Shown: positions 1 to 7,319 of the stretch, piece by piece | Layout of the letters: each line of letters begins with the position of its first letter | Position numbering within the stretch: the first letter of the stretch is position 1 | Assembly (NCBI RefSeq): GCF_002283365.1 | Contig: NZ_MQWD01000001.1 | Location: forward strand, 3,421,951 to 3,485,950 | Direction of reading: 5' to 3' | DNA: 64,000 bases | Source: Rubrivirga marina | GTDB taxonomy: Bacteria > Bacteroidota > Rhodothermia > Rhodothermales > Rubricoccaceae | The notes under the pieces: generated by a model | The model's database searches: none | Told to the model about the DNA's origin: nothing | What the model saw: the letters and a program-made list of their open reading frames with translations, nothing else | Made by a program: the position numbers and the translations under genes

Positions 1-675
1 TCTACCCTTCGTTACTCCCTGGCCCTCGGGCTGATGCTCGTCTTCGGGCTCGGCACGACCGGCTGCTCGAACACCGGCCGTGGCGCGGCCATCGGCGCCG
101 GCACCGGCGCCGTCGTCGGCGGCGTCATCGGCCGGGCGACCGGCTCGACCGCCCGCGGCGCCATCATCGGCGCGGCCGTCGGCGGCACCGCCGGCGCCGT
201 CATCGGTCGTCAGATGGACAAGCAGGCTGAGGAGCTCGACGACGAGCTCGAGAACGCCACCGTCACGCCCGTCCCGGGCGAGGACGGCGAGACCGCCGGC
301 ATCGCGATCCGGTTCGACAACGCGCTCCTGTTCGACCTCGGCCAGGCCACCCTCCGGCCCGGCGTCCAGGCCGACCTCCGCGACCTCTCGTCGAGCCTCC
401 GCAACTACCCGGACCACGACGCCGTGATCGTCGGCCACGCCTCGACCGACGGGTCGACGGCCACCAACCAGAGCCTCTCGGAGCGCCGCGCGCGCGCCGT
501 CGAGGACTTCCTCGTGGGTCAGGGCGTCTCGGCCTATCGCCTCGAGGCCTACGGCCGCGGCGAGTCCGAGCCGCTGGCTGGCATCCCGGGCGAGTCGCCG
601 CAGAACCGGCGGGTCGAGATCGCCATCTACCCGAGCGAGCAGTACCGGCAGAACGTCCAGAGCCAGTACAACTAG
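1..675 (+). CDS. OmpA-family lipoprotein with glycine zipper (5' end outside window)
   Basis: Outer-membrane lipoprotein that should tie the envelope to peptidoglycan through a C-terminal OmpA domain. The reading frame is open from base 1, and the first residues (STLRYSLALGLMLVFGLGTTGC) look like the end of a lipoprotein signal ending in a GTTGC lipobox, so the true start lies upstream and the ATG at 34 is internal. After the Cys comes a Gly/Ala-rich glycine-zipper stretch with repeated GAxxGAxxGGxxG spacing, then an acidic linker. The OmpA domain covers roughly the last 120 residues and has the family pattern in GHASTDGS, NQSLSERRARAV and the terminal NRRVEI. It resembles YfiB/Pal-type proteins. 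A hairpin at 720-751 may end the transcript. Family assignment is firm; the exact role is inferred. Confidence 0.85.
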   Translation, partial: STLRYSLALGLMLVFGLGTTGCSNTGRGAAIGAGTGAVVGGVIGRATGSTARGAIIGAAVGGTAGAVIGRQMDKQAEELDDELENATVTPVPGEDGETAGIAIRFDNALLFDLGQATLRPGVQADLRDLSSSLRNYPDHDAVIVGHASTDGSTATNQSLSERRARAVEDFLVGQGVSAYRLEAYGRGESEPLAGIPGESPQNRRVEIAIYPSEQYRQNVQSQYN

Positions 676-712
676 CCCGGCCCGCCTCGGGCGGCCTCTG
701 GCCTCCCGTCGC

Positions 713-720
713 TAGCTTCG
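713..720 (+). promoter_or_regulatory. Candidate -7 box TAGCTTCG for the LOG-family gene
   Basis: TAGCTTCG resembles the Bacteroidota -7 element TAnnTTTG and lies about 50 bases before the ATG at 772. The same kind of box recurs upstream of many genes in the window. It touches the left arm of the hairpin at 720-751. Confidence 0.4.
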
Positions 721-751
721 CGGCCCCCGATGCTTCGGCGTCGGGGGCCGC
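720..751 (+). terminator. Hairpin between OmpA-type and LOG genes
   Basis: An 11-bp perfect stem (GCGGCCCCCGA paired with TCGGGGGCCGC) closes a 10-base loop. There is no T-run, so it is a terminator-like stem only. It lies 45 bases after the OmpA-type stop and ends 20 bases before the next ATG, so it could instead be leader structure of the LOG-family mRNA. Confidence 0.5.
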
Positions 752-771
752 CCCCGTTCTCCCCCGCCCCG

Positions 772-1503
772 ATGCCCGACTCCCCCCGCGTCGAGACCCC
801 GTACGCCGCCGACCGCCCCATGTCGCCCGAAGACGTGGCCCGGTGGCAGAACCAGCGGATCCAGGACACCTGGCGCATCTTCCGGATCATGAGCGAGTTC
901 GTTGAGGGCTACGAGCGGCTCGGGACCGTGGGCCCCAGCGTCTCCGTCTTTGGCTCGGCGCGCACGCCGGAGGGCACGCCCCAGTACGAGCTCGGCGTGG
1001 CCGTCGGCCGTGAGCTCGCGCAACGCGGCTACGCCGTCATCACAGGCGGCGGGCCCGGGATCATGCAGGCGGCCAACGAGGGCGCCAGGAAAGCCGGCGG
1101 TGTGTCCGTCGGGCTCAACATCGCGCTCCCCCACGAGCAGCACGTCAACCCGTACGTCGACGCCGACCACGACCTCACGTTTGAGTTCTTCTTCGTCCGC
1201 AAGACGATGTTCGTCAAGTACGCCCAGGGCTACATCGTGCTGCCCGGCGGATTCGGGACGATGGACGAACTGTTCGAGAGCCTGACGCTGATCCAGACGC
1301 GCAAGACCGCGCGGTTCCCGGTCGTCCTGATGGGGAGCGAGTACTGGGCCGGCCTCATCGACTGGATCCGCGGGACGCTCTTGGACGGCGGGTTCATCTC
1401 CCCCGATGACCCCGACCTCTTCGTCCTCACCGACGACCCGACCGAGGCCGTCGACGTCGTCGACCGATACTGCACGGAGGCCGGGATCGCGCCGAACTTC
1501 TAG
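772..1503 (+). CDS. LOG-family (TIGR00730) Rossmann-fold protein
   Basis: Predicted cytoplasmic nucleotide-binding protein of the lysine decarboxylase-like/LOG group. Characterised members cleave cytokinin or other nucleoside 5'-monophosphates to release the base. The signature is complete: GGGPGIMQAANEGA in the first half of the domain and PGGFGTMDEL in the second, with the Arg/Glu pair expected for phosphoribohydrolase activity. The ATG at 772 was preferred to the one at 730 because the earlier stretch is proline-rich and lies in the hairpin. The protein has 243 residues with a longer N-terminus than minimal LOG proteins, as in many Bacteroidota homologues. It stands alone, so neighbours give no hint of the substrate. 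Confidence 0.85.
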   Translation: MPDSPRVETPYAADRPMSPEDVARWQNQRIQDTWRIFRIMSEFVEGYERLGTVGPSVSVFGSARTPEGTPQYELGVAVGRELAQRGYAVITGGGPGIMQAANEGARKAGGVSVGLNIALPHEQHVNPYVDADHDLTFEFFFVRKTMFVKYAQGYIVLPGGFGTMDELFESLTLIQTRKTARFPVVLMGSEYWAGLIDWIRGTLLDGGFISPDDPDLFVLTDDPTEAVDVVDRYCTEAGIAPNF

Positions 1504-1596
1504 GAACGCGGCCGGACGCGGTCGTCCACCGCGATGGACATAGGAGGCGCACGAATCTCCCCTGAGCCGCCGTTCCCCTTCCTGGCACGACCTCTG

Positions 1597-1604
1597 TAGT
1601 TTTC
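1597..1604 (+). promoter_or_regulatory. Candidate -7 box TAGTTTTC
   Basis: TAGTTTTC is a near match to TAnnTTTG, 37 bases before the ATG of the TPR protein at 1642. Confidence 0.4.
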
Positions 1605-1641
1605 CATCCGGTCCCCCTTACCGTCCTCACCCTCCCCTAGG

Positions 1642-2502
1642 ATGACACGCATTGCCCTCTTCGCCCTCGCCGCCTTCGCTGTGGCCGCGCCGGCCTCGGC
1701 CCAGACGCCGGCCGACACCACCGGCGCCCCCGCCGACTCCGCGGCGTCGGACACGACCGTCGTCGTGATCGAGCTCGACCCGGAGCGCGCCCGCGGCCTC
1801 TACGACGAAGGCGTCGGCCTCCTCCGCGACCGCGACTACGCCGCGGCGCTCCCGCTCTTCGACGAGGCGCTCGTCTACGACCCCGAGTACCCGGCCGCCG
1901 CGCTCGGCCGCGCCCAGGCCCTCGTCGGCCAGCGGATGCTCAACGACGCCCAGGCCGCGTACGAGCTCGCCATCGAGCTCGCCGATCGGTCCGACGCATC
2001 GAACGCCGCCAGCATCAAGCAGACGGCCGAGAACCAGGTCGCCCAGGTCAGCCAGGCCCTCGAGAATCAGGCCGCCGCCGCGGCCGCCGCCCAGGCCGAG
2101 GCCGACGCCCAGGCCGCTGCCGGCGCCACGGCCGAAAAGGTGAATCAGGCCACGCAGATGCTCGGCGGCAACGAGATCACCTTCGAGCAGGCGACGGAAG
2201 CCTACGCGCTCCTCGAGCAGGCGCGGATGGACGGCTACGACCCGAACCAGGTCGCGTTCTTCTACGCCAAGGCCCTCAACGCGATGGAGCGCGGCGCCGA
2301 CGCCATCCCGTACGCCGAGACGGCCGTCGAGCAGGCCTCGGACCAGGCCGACCCGTCGGCGGTCTACATCCAGCTCGGCCTCGCCCACATGGGCGCCGGG
2401 AACGCCGACGCGGCCCGCGCCGCCTTCGAGTCGGTCCAGGAAGGCCAGGCGTGGCACGGCTGGGCCCAGCACTACATCGGCCAGCTCGACTCGGAGGGCT
2501 AA
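1642..2502 (+). CDS. Exported TPR-repeat protein
   Basis: Secreted or periplasmic protein of 286 residues that probably acts as a scaffold. It starts with a clear signal peptide (MTRIALFALAAFAVAAPASA, cleavage before Q). A short Thr/Asp/Ala-rich linker is followed by helical repeats with TPR spacing: GVGLLRDRDYAAALPLFDEAL, then YPAAALGRAQALVGQ and QAAYELAIEL. In the middle is a very Ala/Gln-rich helix (about residues 130-165), probably coiled coil. Later repeats include VAFFYAKALNAMERGADAI and VYIQLGLAHMGAGNADAA. There are no catalytic motifs. It is monocistronic, with a strong hairpin just after the stop. Partner unknown. Confidence 0.75.
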   Translation: MTRIALFALAAFAVAAPASAQTPADTTGAPADSAASDTTVVVIELDPERARGLYDEGVGLLRDRDYAAALPLFDEALVYDPEYPAAALGRAQALVGQRMLNDAQAAYELAIELADRSDASNAASIKQTAENQVAQVSQALENQAAAAAAAQAEADAQAAAGATAEKVNQATQMLGGNEITFEQATEAYALLEQARMDGYDPNQVAFFYAKALNAMERGADAIPYAETAVEQASDQADPSAVYIQLGLAHMGAGNADAARAAFESVQEGQAWHGWAQHYIGQLDSEG

Positions 2503-2523
2503 GCCTCCGCTGGCGATCACGTG

Positions 2524-2561
2524 CGAGCGCCGCGCTGGGAACGTCCCCGGCGCGGCGCTCG
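2524..2561 (+). terminator. Hairpin after the TPR gene
   Basis: A perfect 12-bp stem (CGAGCGCCGCGC with GCGCGGCGCTCG) and a 14-base loop, 22 bases after the stop codon of the TPR gene. No T-run follows. It also lies just past the end of the convergent small gene at 2584-2724, so it could serve both directions. Confidence 0.6.
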
Positions 2562-2583
2562 TCCGTTCCGCTCGACCCTCGGG

Positions 2584-2724
2584 TCAGACGATGCGGCGGT
2601 GGCCGAGCCACCAGATCAGGACGAGGAGGAGGATCGGCGCGAGGAGGCTGACGTAGACGAGCCACTCGAGGCCGACGCCGTAGCCCTCGAGGGTCGGCGC
2701 GAGCAGGGCGAGGAGGGGGAGCAT
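2584..2724 (-). CDS. Small membrane protein, 46 residues
   Basis: Not recognised as a named family. The frame starts with ATG at 2724 and gives MLPLLALLAPTLEGYG followed by a hydrophobic helix WLVYVSLLAPILLLVLIWWL and the charged end GHRRIV. That is a plausible single-pass inner-membrane peptide with a positively charged cytoplasmic tail. Support for a real gene: a candidate -7 box on the minus strand (TAGCTTC, 2754 to 2748) sits about 25 bases upstream, back to back with the promoter of the divergent acetyltransferase gene, and a terminator-like hairpin at 2524-2561 lies past its stop. It could still be a chance frame, but the amphipathic layout and flanking signals argue for expression. Confidence 0.55.
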   Translation of the reverse strand: MLPLLALLAPTLEGYGVGLEWLVYVSLLAPILLLVLIWWLGHRRIV

Positions 2725-2737
2725 GAGGGCGCGGGGG

Positions 2738-2757
2738 TAGCTTGCCGAGAAGCTACG
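2738..2757. promoter_or_regulatory. Back-to-back promoter boxes forming a palindrome
   Basis: The sequence GTAGCTTGCCGAGAAGCTAC is an inverted repeat with 7-base arms. Read on the plus strand it gives TAGCTTGC before the acetyltransferase start at 2782; on the minus strand it gives TAGCTTCT before the small membrane protein start at 2724. Both match the candidate -7 box seen elsewhere, so the two divergent genes probably share one promoter region. Confidence 0.5.
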
Positions 2758-2781
2758 CCCCTCCCCCGCCTTCGATCCGCC

Positions 2782-3543
2782 GTGCCCGTCGCCGCTACCG
2801 CCCAGGTCCACCCCACCGCCTCCGTCGGCGACGACGCCGAGGTCGGGCACTTTAGCGTGATCGGGGCCGGGGCGGAGGTCGGACCGGGGGCCGTGATCGG
2901 GCACCACGTCGTGATCCACGACGGGTCCCGCCTCGGGACCGGCGTCCGCGTGGACGACCACGCCGTGATTGGGAAGCGGCCGATGCGGTCGCCGCGGAGC
3001 GCGACGACGACGGCGGGGCCAGAACTCCCGATCACGGACATCGGCGAGCGGACGATGATCGGGACGGGCGCCGTGGTCTACCGCGGCGCGACGCTCGGAG
3101 ACCGCGTCCTCGTGGCCGACTACGCGACGGTCCGCGAGCGCGTGACGGTCGGCGACGAGACGATCGTCGGGCGCGGGGTGGCCATCGAGAACGACACGAG
3201 CGTCGGCCGGCGGTGCAAGCTGGAGACGAACGCCTACCTCACTGCCTACTCGACGGTCGAGGACGACGTGTTCGTGGCCCCCGGCGTGCTCACGAGCAAC
3301 GACGACTACATCGGGCGGACGGAGGCGCGGAAGGCCGCGTTCGCCGGCCCGACGATCCGCGAGGGCGCCCGCCTCGGCGTCGGCGCCGTGATCTTGCCGG
3401 GGCGTGAGGTCGAGGGCGAGGCCGTCGTCGGCGCGGGCGCCGTGCTGACGGGGACGGCGGCGACCGGCCGCGTGCACGTCGGCGTACCGGCGCGCGACGT
3501 GCGGGCCGTGGTGCCCGAGCAACTCCGCGAGAACGGCGGCTGA
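2782..3543 (+). CDS. Left-handed beta-helix N-acetyltransferase (WbpD/WlbB-like)
   Basis: Predicted acetyl-CoA dependent transferase that N-acetylates an amino group on a nucleotide sugar. The 253 residues are almost entirely hexapeptide repeats ([LIV]Gxxxx), from HPTASVGDDAEVGHFSVIG to GVGAVILPGREVEGEAVVGAGAVLT, ending in GVPARDV as in WbpD/WlbB-type enzymes. A GTG at 2782 is chosen as start because the frame upstream is a low-quality acidic stretch overlapping the small divergent gene, and the family begins with xxHPTA. Two genes downstream encode a DegT aminotransferase and a WbpB-like dehydrogenase, which together suggest synthesis of a 2,3-diacetamido-2,3-dideoxy uronic acid. The specific substrate is inferred. 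Confidence 0.75.
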   Translation: MPVAATAQVHPTASVGDDAEVGHFSVIGAGAEVGPGAVIGHHVVIHDGSRLGTGVRVDDHAVIGKRPMRSPRSATTTAGPELPITDIGERTMIGTGAVVYRGATLGDRVLVADYATVRERVTVGDETIVGRGVAIENDTSVGRRCKLETNAYLTAYSTVEDDVFVAPGVLTSNDDYIGRTEARKAAFAGPTIREGARLGVGAVILPGREVEGEAVVGAGAVLTGTAATGRVHVGVPARDVRAVVPEQLRENGG

Positions 3544-3627
3544 CTCGCTCGGTGGGCGGCTCGAGGCGGACCGTCTGGGGGCGACGATCCGCCCCGGCGC
3601 TTCACCGTCCGTCCGGGCGGGGCCGGC

Positions 3628-3635
3628 TACCTTCG
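3628..3635 (+). promoter_or_regulatory. Candidate -7 box TACCTTCG
   Basis: TACCTTCG is 24 bases before the ATG of the DegT aminotransferase at 3659 and matches the recurring TAnCTT box. It suggests the aminotransferase/dehydrogenase pair has its own promoter. Confidence 0.4.
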
Positions 3636-3658
3636 AGGCACGCCACCTCCGCTCCCGT

Positions 3659-4786
3659 ATGGACCTCCAGATGGTCGATCTGCGCACGCAGATCGAGGCC
3701 ACCCGCCCCGAGATCGACGCCGCCATCGCCGCCGTGCTCGACCGGGGCGCGTTCGTGCGAGGCCCGTTCGTCGCCGCGTTCGAAGCCGAGCTGGCCACCT
3801 ACCTCGCCGGCCTCGGGAGCGACGCCGACGTGTTCGCCCTCGGCGTCGGGAACGGGACCGACGCGCTCCAGATCGCGCTGATGGCGCTCGGCGTCGGGCC
3901 CGGCGACGAGGTCGTCTGCCCGTCGTTCACGTTCGTCGCGACCGCCGAGGCCGCGGCGCTCCTCGGCGCGACGCCCGTGTTCGTCGACGTCGACCCGGTC
4001 ACATTCAACCTCGACCCGGCGAAGCTCAAGGCCGCGCTCAGCACGCGGACGAAGGCGGTCGTGCCGGTCCACCTGTTCGGCCAGTGCGCGGACGTCCCGG
4101 CGATCCGGGCGGTCTGCGACCCGCTCGGGATCCCCGTCGTCGAGGACATGGCGCAGGCCATCGGGGCGACGTGGAACGGGCAGCCCGCCGGCACGCTCGG
4201 CGCGCTCGGGTGCCTCTCGTTCTACCCGTCCAAGAACCTCGGCGCGTTCGGCGACGGCGGCGCGATCGTCACGACCGATCCCGAGCTCGCCGACCGCGTC
4301 CGCCAGATCGCGAATCACGGGGCGGCCAAGAAGTACCACCACACGGCCGTCGGCGTGAACAGCCGGCTCGACGCGATCCAGGCGTCGATCCTGTCGGTCC
4401 ACCTCCGCCACCTTCCGGCGTGGACCCAGGCTCGCCGCGCCGCCGCCGCGCTCTACGACGGCGCGTTCGCCGGCATGGACGACGTCGTCCGGCCCGTGCG
4501 CGTGCCCGAGGCCCGGCACGTCTTCCACCAGTACACGCTCCGGGTCCCGGCCGAGCTCCGCGACGACCTCGCCGCCGACCTCAAGGCGCGCGGCGTGCCG
4601 ACGATGATCTACTACCCCGAGCCGATCCACCGGATGCCGCCCTACACCACGGGTGCCGTCCTCCCCGAGACCGACCGTGCCTGTCGCGAGGTCCTCTCGC
4701 TCCCCATGCACCCGTACCTGACGGCTCAGCAGGTCGCGTTCGTCGCCGACGCCGTCCGCCAGTCGCTCGCCCCGGTGACCGCCTAG
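3659..4786 (+). CDS. DegT/DnrJ/EryC1 sugar aminotransferase (WbpE-like)
   Basis: PLP-dependent aminotransferase acting on a keto nucleotide sugar. The 375 residues cover the complete fold: MVDLRTQIEATRPEIDAAI at the N-terminus, GNGTDALQIALMALG, CPSFTFVATAEA, VPVHLFGQC, the PLP lysine in FYPSKNLGAFGDGG, and NSRLDAIQASIL. The order and the N-terminus resemble WbpE/WlbC, which make the 3-amino group of UDP-GlcNAc(3N)A. The stop codon (TAG at 4784) directly abuts the ATG of the next gene, so the two are surely cotranscribed. The product would be the substrate of the acetyltransferase at 2782. The family is certain; the substrate is inferred from neighbours. Confidence 0.85.
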   Translation: MDLQMVDLRTQIEATRPEIDAAIAAVLDRGAFVRGPFVAAFEAELATYLAGLGSDADVFALGVGNGTDALQIALMALGVGPGDEVVCPSFTFVATAEAAALLGATPVFVDVDPVTFNLDPAKLKAALSTRTKAVVPVHLFGQCADVPAIRAVCDPLGIPVVEDMAQAIGATWNGQPAGTLGALGCLSFYPSKNLGAFGDGGAIVTTDPELADRVRQIANHGAAKKYHHTAVGVNSRLDAIQASILSVHLRHLPAWTQARRAAAALYDGAFAGMDDVVRPVRVPEARHVFHQYTLRVPAELRDDLAADLKARGVPTMIYYPEPIHRMPPYTTGAVLPETDRACREVLSLPMHPYLTAQQVAFVADAVRQSLAPVTA

Positions 4787-5815
4787 ATGTCCTCGTTCGC
4801 ATTCACCGACGCCGTCCGCGTCGGCCAGATTGGGGTCGGGCGCTGGGGCCGGAACCTGCTCCGCAACTTCGCTGCGCTCGACGCGGCCGAGGTCGTCGCC
4901 GTCTGCGACCCGTCCGACCCCGCGCTGGCGGAGGCGGCCCGCCTGGCGCCCGGCGCCCGCGCGGTCCCCAACGCCCTCGGCGTCCTCGGCGACGACACCG
5001 TCGAGGCCGTCGTGGTGGCGACCGAGACGCCGCTCCACGTCGAGATGGCCGAGGCCGCGCTCCGGGCCGGCAAGCACGTGTTCGTGGAGAAGCCGCTCGC
5101 CCAGACGGTCGACGAGGCGGAGCGGCTCGTCCGGCTGGCCGAGGAGCACGACCGGCGGCTGATGGTCGGCCACCTCCTCCGGTACCACCCGGCGTTCCGC
5201 CACGTCGAGGAGATCGCGGCGGAGGGCGCGCTCGGCGACATCCGCTACCTCTACAGCGTCCGCGTCAATCTCGGCGTCGTCCGCCAGCAGGAGAACGCGT
5301 TCGACAGCCTCGCCCCGCACGACCTCGCCGTGGCGCGGGCGTTCCTGGGCGACGCCGTCGCGGTGACGGCGCAGGGCCGGGCGATCCTGCAGGAGGGCAT
5401 CGAGGACGTCGTGTTCGCGACGGTCGAGCATGCCGGCGGCGCGCTGGCCCACCTCCACTGCTCCTGGCTCGACCCCCACAAGGTGCGCCGGACGACGTGG
5501 GTCGGGAGCCGCCAGATGGCCGTCGTCGACGACATGGAGCCGGCCGAGAAGGTCCGCGTGTACGACAAGGGCGTCGACACGGTCGAGGGCGCGACGGACC
5601 TCGCCGGGGCCCTCGCGGTGCGGACGGGCGACATCGCCGTCCCTCGCATCCCGGCCGCCGAGCCGCTCCGCCTCGAGTGCCAGGAGTTCGTCGACGCCAT
5701 CCGCGAGAACCGTCCCCCGCGGACCGACGGCGTCGACGGGCTGGAGGTCGTCCGCGTGCTGGAGGCGGCGAAGACGTCGCTCCGCGAAGGCCGCCGCGTC
5801 GAGATCGCGCGCTGA
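4787..5815 (+). CDS. Gfo/Idh/MocA dehydrogenase (WbpB/WlbA-like)
   Basis: NAD-dependent dehydrogenase of 342 residues. The N-terminal Rossmann fold shows VGQIGVGRWGRNLLRNF, and the family motif VEKPLA follows at about residue 100. The stretch GHLLRYHPAF and the segment YSVRVNLGVVRQQENAFDSL followed by APHDLA are typical of WbpB/WlbA, which oxidise the 3-hydroxyl of UDP-GlcNAcA before the WbpE aminotransferase acts. It begins directly after the stop of the aminotransferase gene. With the acetyltransferase it completes a three-step dehydrogenase, transaminase, acetylase set for surface polysaccharide. The nucleotide-sugar 6-dehydrogenase (WbpA) and epimerase (WbpI) needed for the whole pathway are not in the window. 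Confidence 0.8.
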   Translation: MSSFAFTDAVRVGQIGVGRWGRNLLRNFAALDAAEVVAVCDPSDPALAEAARLAPGARAVPNALGVLGDDTVEAVVVATETPLHVEMAEAALRAGKHVFVEKPLAQTVDEAERLVRLAEEHDRRLMVGHLLRYHPAFRHVEEIAAEGALGDIRYLYSVRVNLGVVRQQENAFDSLAPHDLAVARAFLGDAVAVTAQGRAILQEGIEDVVFATVEHAGGALAHLHCSWLDPHKVRRTTWVGSRQMAVVDDMEPAEKVRVYDKGVDTVEGATDLAGALAVRTGDIAVPRIPAAEPLRLECQEFVDAIRENRPPRTDGVDGLEVVRVLEAAKTSLREGRRVEIAR

Positions 5816-5871
5816 CCCGGCCGCTCGGAGGGTCGCCCCGGGCGCCAACGTCCCGAAACGGTTTCGACGGG

Positions 5872-7218
5872 TCAGCCCGTCGGGACGGCCCACCCGTTGT
5901 GGTAGGCGGCGCGGAGGAGCGACGAGGCCTCCGGGTCGTCTCGGAAGTCGCCGGTCATGCCGTCGCCCTCCCAGTACAGCTTGCGCCCGGTCTTGTAGGC
6001 GATGTTGCCGAGCTGGGCGTTGACGGCGGCCACGGCGCCCGAGTCGATCCGCGTCGCGCACGCCTCTGGGGTCCGGTCCCGGACGCACTGGAGGAAGTTC
6101 CGGTTGTGCTCGCGGACGTAGTCGACGCCCTCGGGGACGCCCCCGACCTCGGGGGCCCGCTTCTGTGGCCCCTCCTGGCCCCACCCGACGAACTCCCGCT
6201 CGGGGACGACCTCGAACCCTCCTCGCGTCACGATCAGCGTGGCCTCGTTGCCGACGAACGCGATGCCCTCCGGCTTCCGGTCCGGCCCGAGGTCGATCCC
6301 GACGGCGTGCTCCCAGAGCAGCGAGTAGTCGCCGAAGTCGTACACCGTCTGCAGCGTGTCCGGCGTCTCGGAGGCGTCGTCGGGGTAGGCGAACTTGCCG
6401 CCGCTCGCCATGACGGAGCGGGGCGCGTCGGCGCCCATGGCCAGGAGCGCGATGTCGAGCTCGTGGACGCCCCAGTCGGTCATGAGCCCGCCGGCGTAGT
6501 CCCAGAACCAGCGGAAGGTGAAGTGGAACCGGTTGGGGTTGAAGGGGCGCGAAGGCGCCGGCCCGAGCCACATCGCGTAGTCGACGCCCGGCGGGGCGGG
6601 CTGGTCGGGCTGCGGCGGGACCGGCTTCATCCAGCCCTGGTACGCCCAGCACTTCACGAGGCGGATGCGGCCGAGCTCGCCCGAGCGGACGATCTCGATG
6701 GCCCGGGCGTAGTGCTCGCCCGAGCGCTGCCACTGGCCGACCTGGACCACGCGGCCCGTCCGCTCCTGCGCCGCGACCATCACCCGGCACTCCTCGACGG
6801 TGTTGGCGATGGGCTTCTCGACGTACACGTCCTTCCCCGCGTCCACGGCGTCGACGAACATCCGGGCGTGCCAGTGGTCGGGCGTCCCGATCACGACGAC
6901 GTCCACGTCGGACGAGTCGAGGAGCTCACGGTAGTCGCCCGTGGTCCGCGGCGTGTTCGACCGGAGCCCGGCGTAGTCCGTGAGCCGGCTCGAGAGCACG
7001 GACTCGTCGACGTCGCAGAGCCAGGCCAGCTCCGTGTTGGCGTCGACCGCCAGCTGTGCCTGGAGGTCGGTCCACCCCATCCCCTTCGCGCCGATCAGGC
7101 CGATGCGAAGGCGGTCGGAGGCCGGCCGGGAGAGCCCGTGAAGCGTGTGCGGGAGGAGCGGGCTCCCGGCCACGAGGGTCCCGGCGGAGGCGAGGAAGCG
7201 GCGGCGAGTCGTAGGCAT
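5872..7218 (-). CDS. Tat-exported Gfo/Idh/MocA family oxidoreductase
   Basis: Predicted periplasmic NAD(P)-dependent sugar or polyol oxidoreductase of 448 residues. The start MPTTRRRFLASAG is a twin-arginine signal, so the protein is probably exported folded with its cofactor. Then come LRIGLIGAKGMGWTDL (nucleotide-binding glycine motif), VVVIGTPDHWHARMFVDAV and VYVEKPIANT, the classic family motif with the conserved Lys. The second domain has WFWDYAGGLMTDWGVHELDI, as in the large group of secreted Gfo/Idh proteins of Bacteroidota and Planctomycetes. It converges on the WbpB-like gene but is a different branch and is not part of that cassette. Substrate unknown. Confidence 0.85.
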   Translation of the reverse strand: MPTTRRRFLASAGTLVAGSPLLPHTLHGLSRPASDRLRIGLIGAKGMGWTDLQAQLAVDANTELAWLCDVDESVLSSRLTDYAGLRSNTPRTTGDYRELLDSSDVDVVVIGTPDHWHARMFVDAVDAGKDVYVEKPIANTVEECRVMVAAQERTGRVVQVGQWQRSGEHYARAIEIVRSGELGRIRLVKCWAYQGWMKPVPPQPDQPAPPGVDYAMWLGPAPSRPFNPNRFHFTFRWFWDYAGGLMTDWGVHELDIALLAMGADAPRSVMASGGKFAYPDDASETPDTLQTVYDFGDYSLLWEHAVGIDLGPDRKPEGIAFVGNEATLIVTRGGFEVVPEREFVGWGQEGPQKRAPEVGGVPEGVDYVREHNRNFLQCVRDRTPEACATRIDSGAVAAVNAQLGNIAYKTGRKLYWEGDGMTGDFRDDPEASSLLRAAYHNGWAVPTG

Positions 7219-7296
7219 CGGCGGACGGGTGGCGGAACGAGACGAGAGTACGGCACGACGGCCTCGGCGTGGGCTCCGCCGTGCGCCCCCGGTGCC

Positions 7297-7318
7297 CCCG
7301 CCTCGGCGCCGAGGCGGG
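7297..7318. repeat. GCCTCGG/CCGAGGC palindrome, 22 bp
   Basis: Perfect 22-bp palindrome (CCCGCCTCGGC joined to GCCGAGGCGGG). It directly abuts the stop codon of the minus-strand aminotransferase gene at 7320, a position fitting a transcription terminator or processing signal. One of about a dozen related copies in the window. Confidence 0.75.
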
Positions 7319-7319
7319 C

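Noticed and set aside
1582-1604. Possible sigma-54 site TGGCACG before the TPR gene
   Set aside because: The -12 half should read TTGCA or similar; CTGTA does not fit. The TAGTTTTC box explains the position better.
3602-6790. Very long minus-strand open frames over the sugar cassette
   Set aside because: High-GC shadow frames: Arg/Gly/Asp/Val-rich, no domain, and the plus-strand genes carry clear family motifs. The same applies to other long antisense frames in the window.
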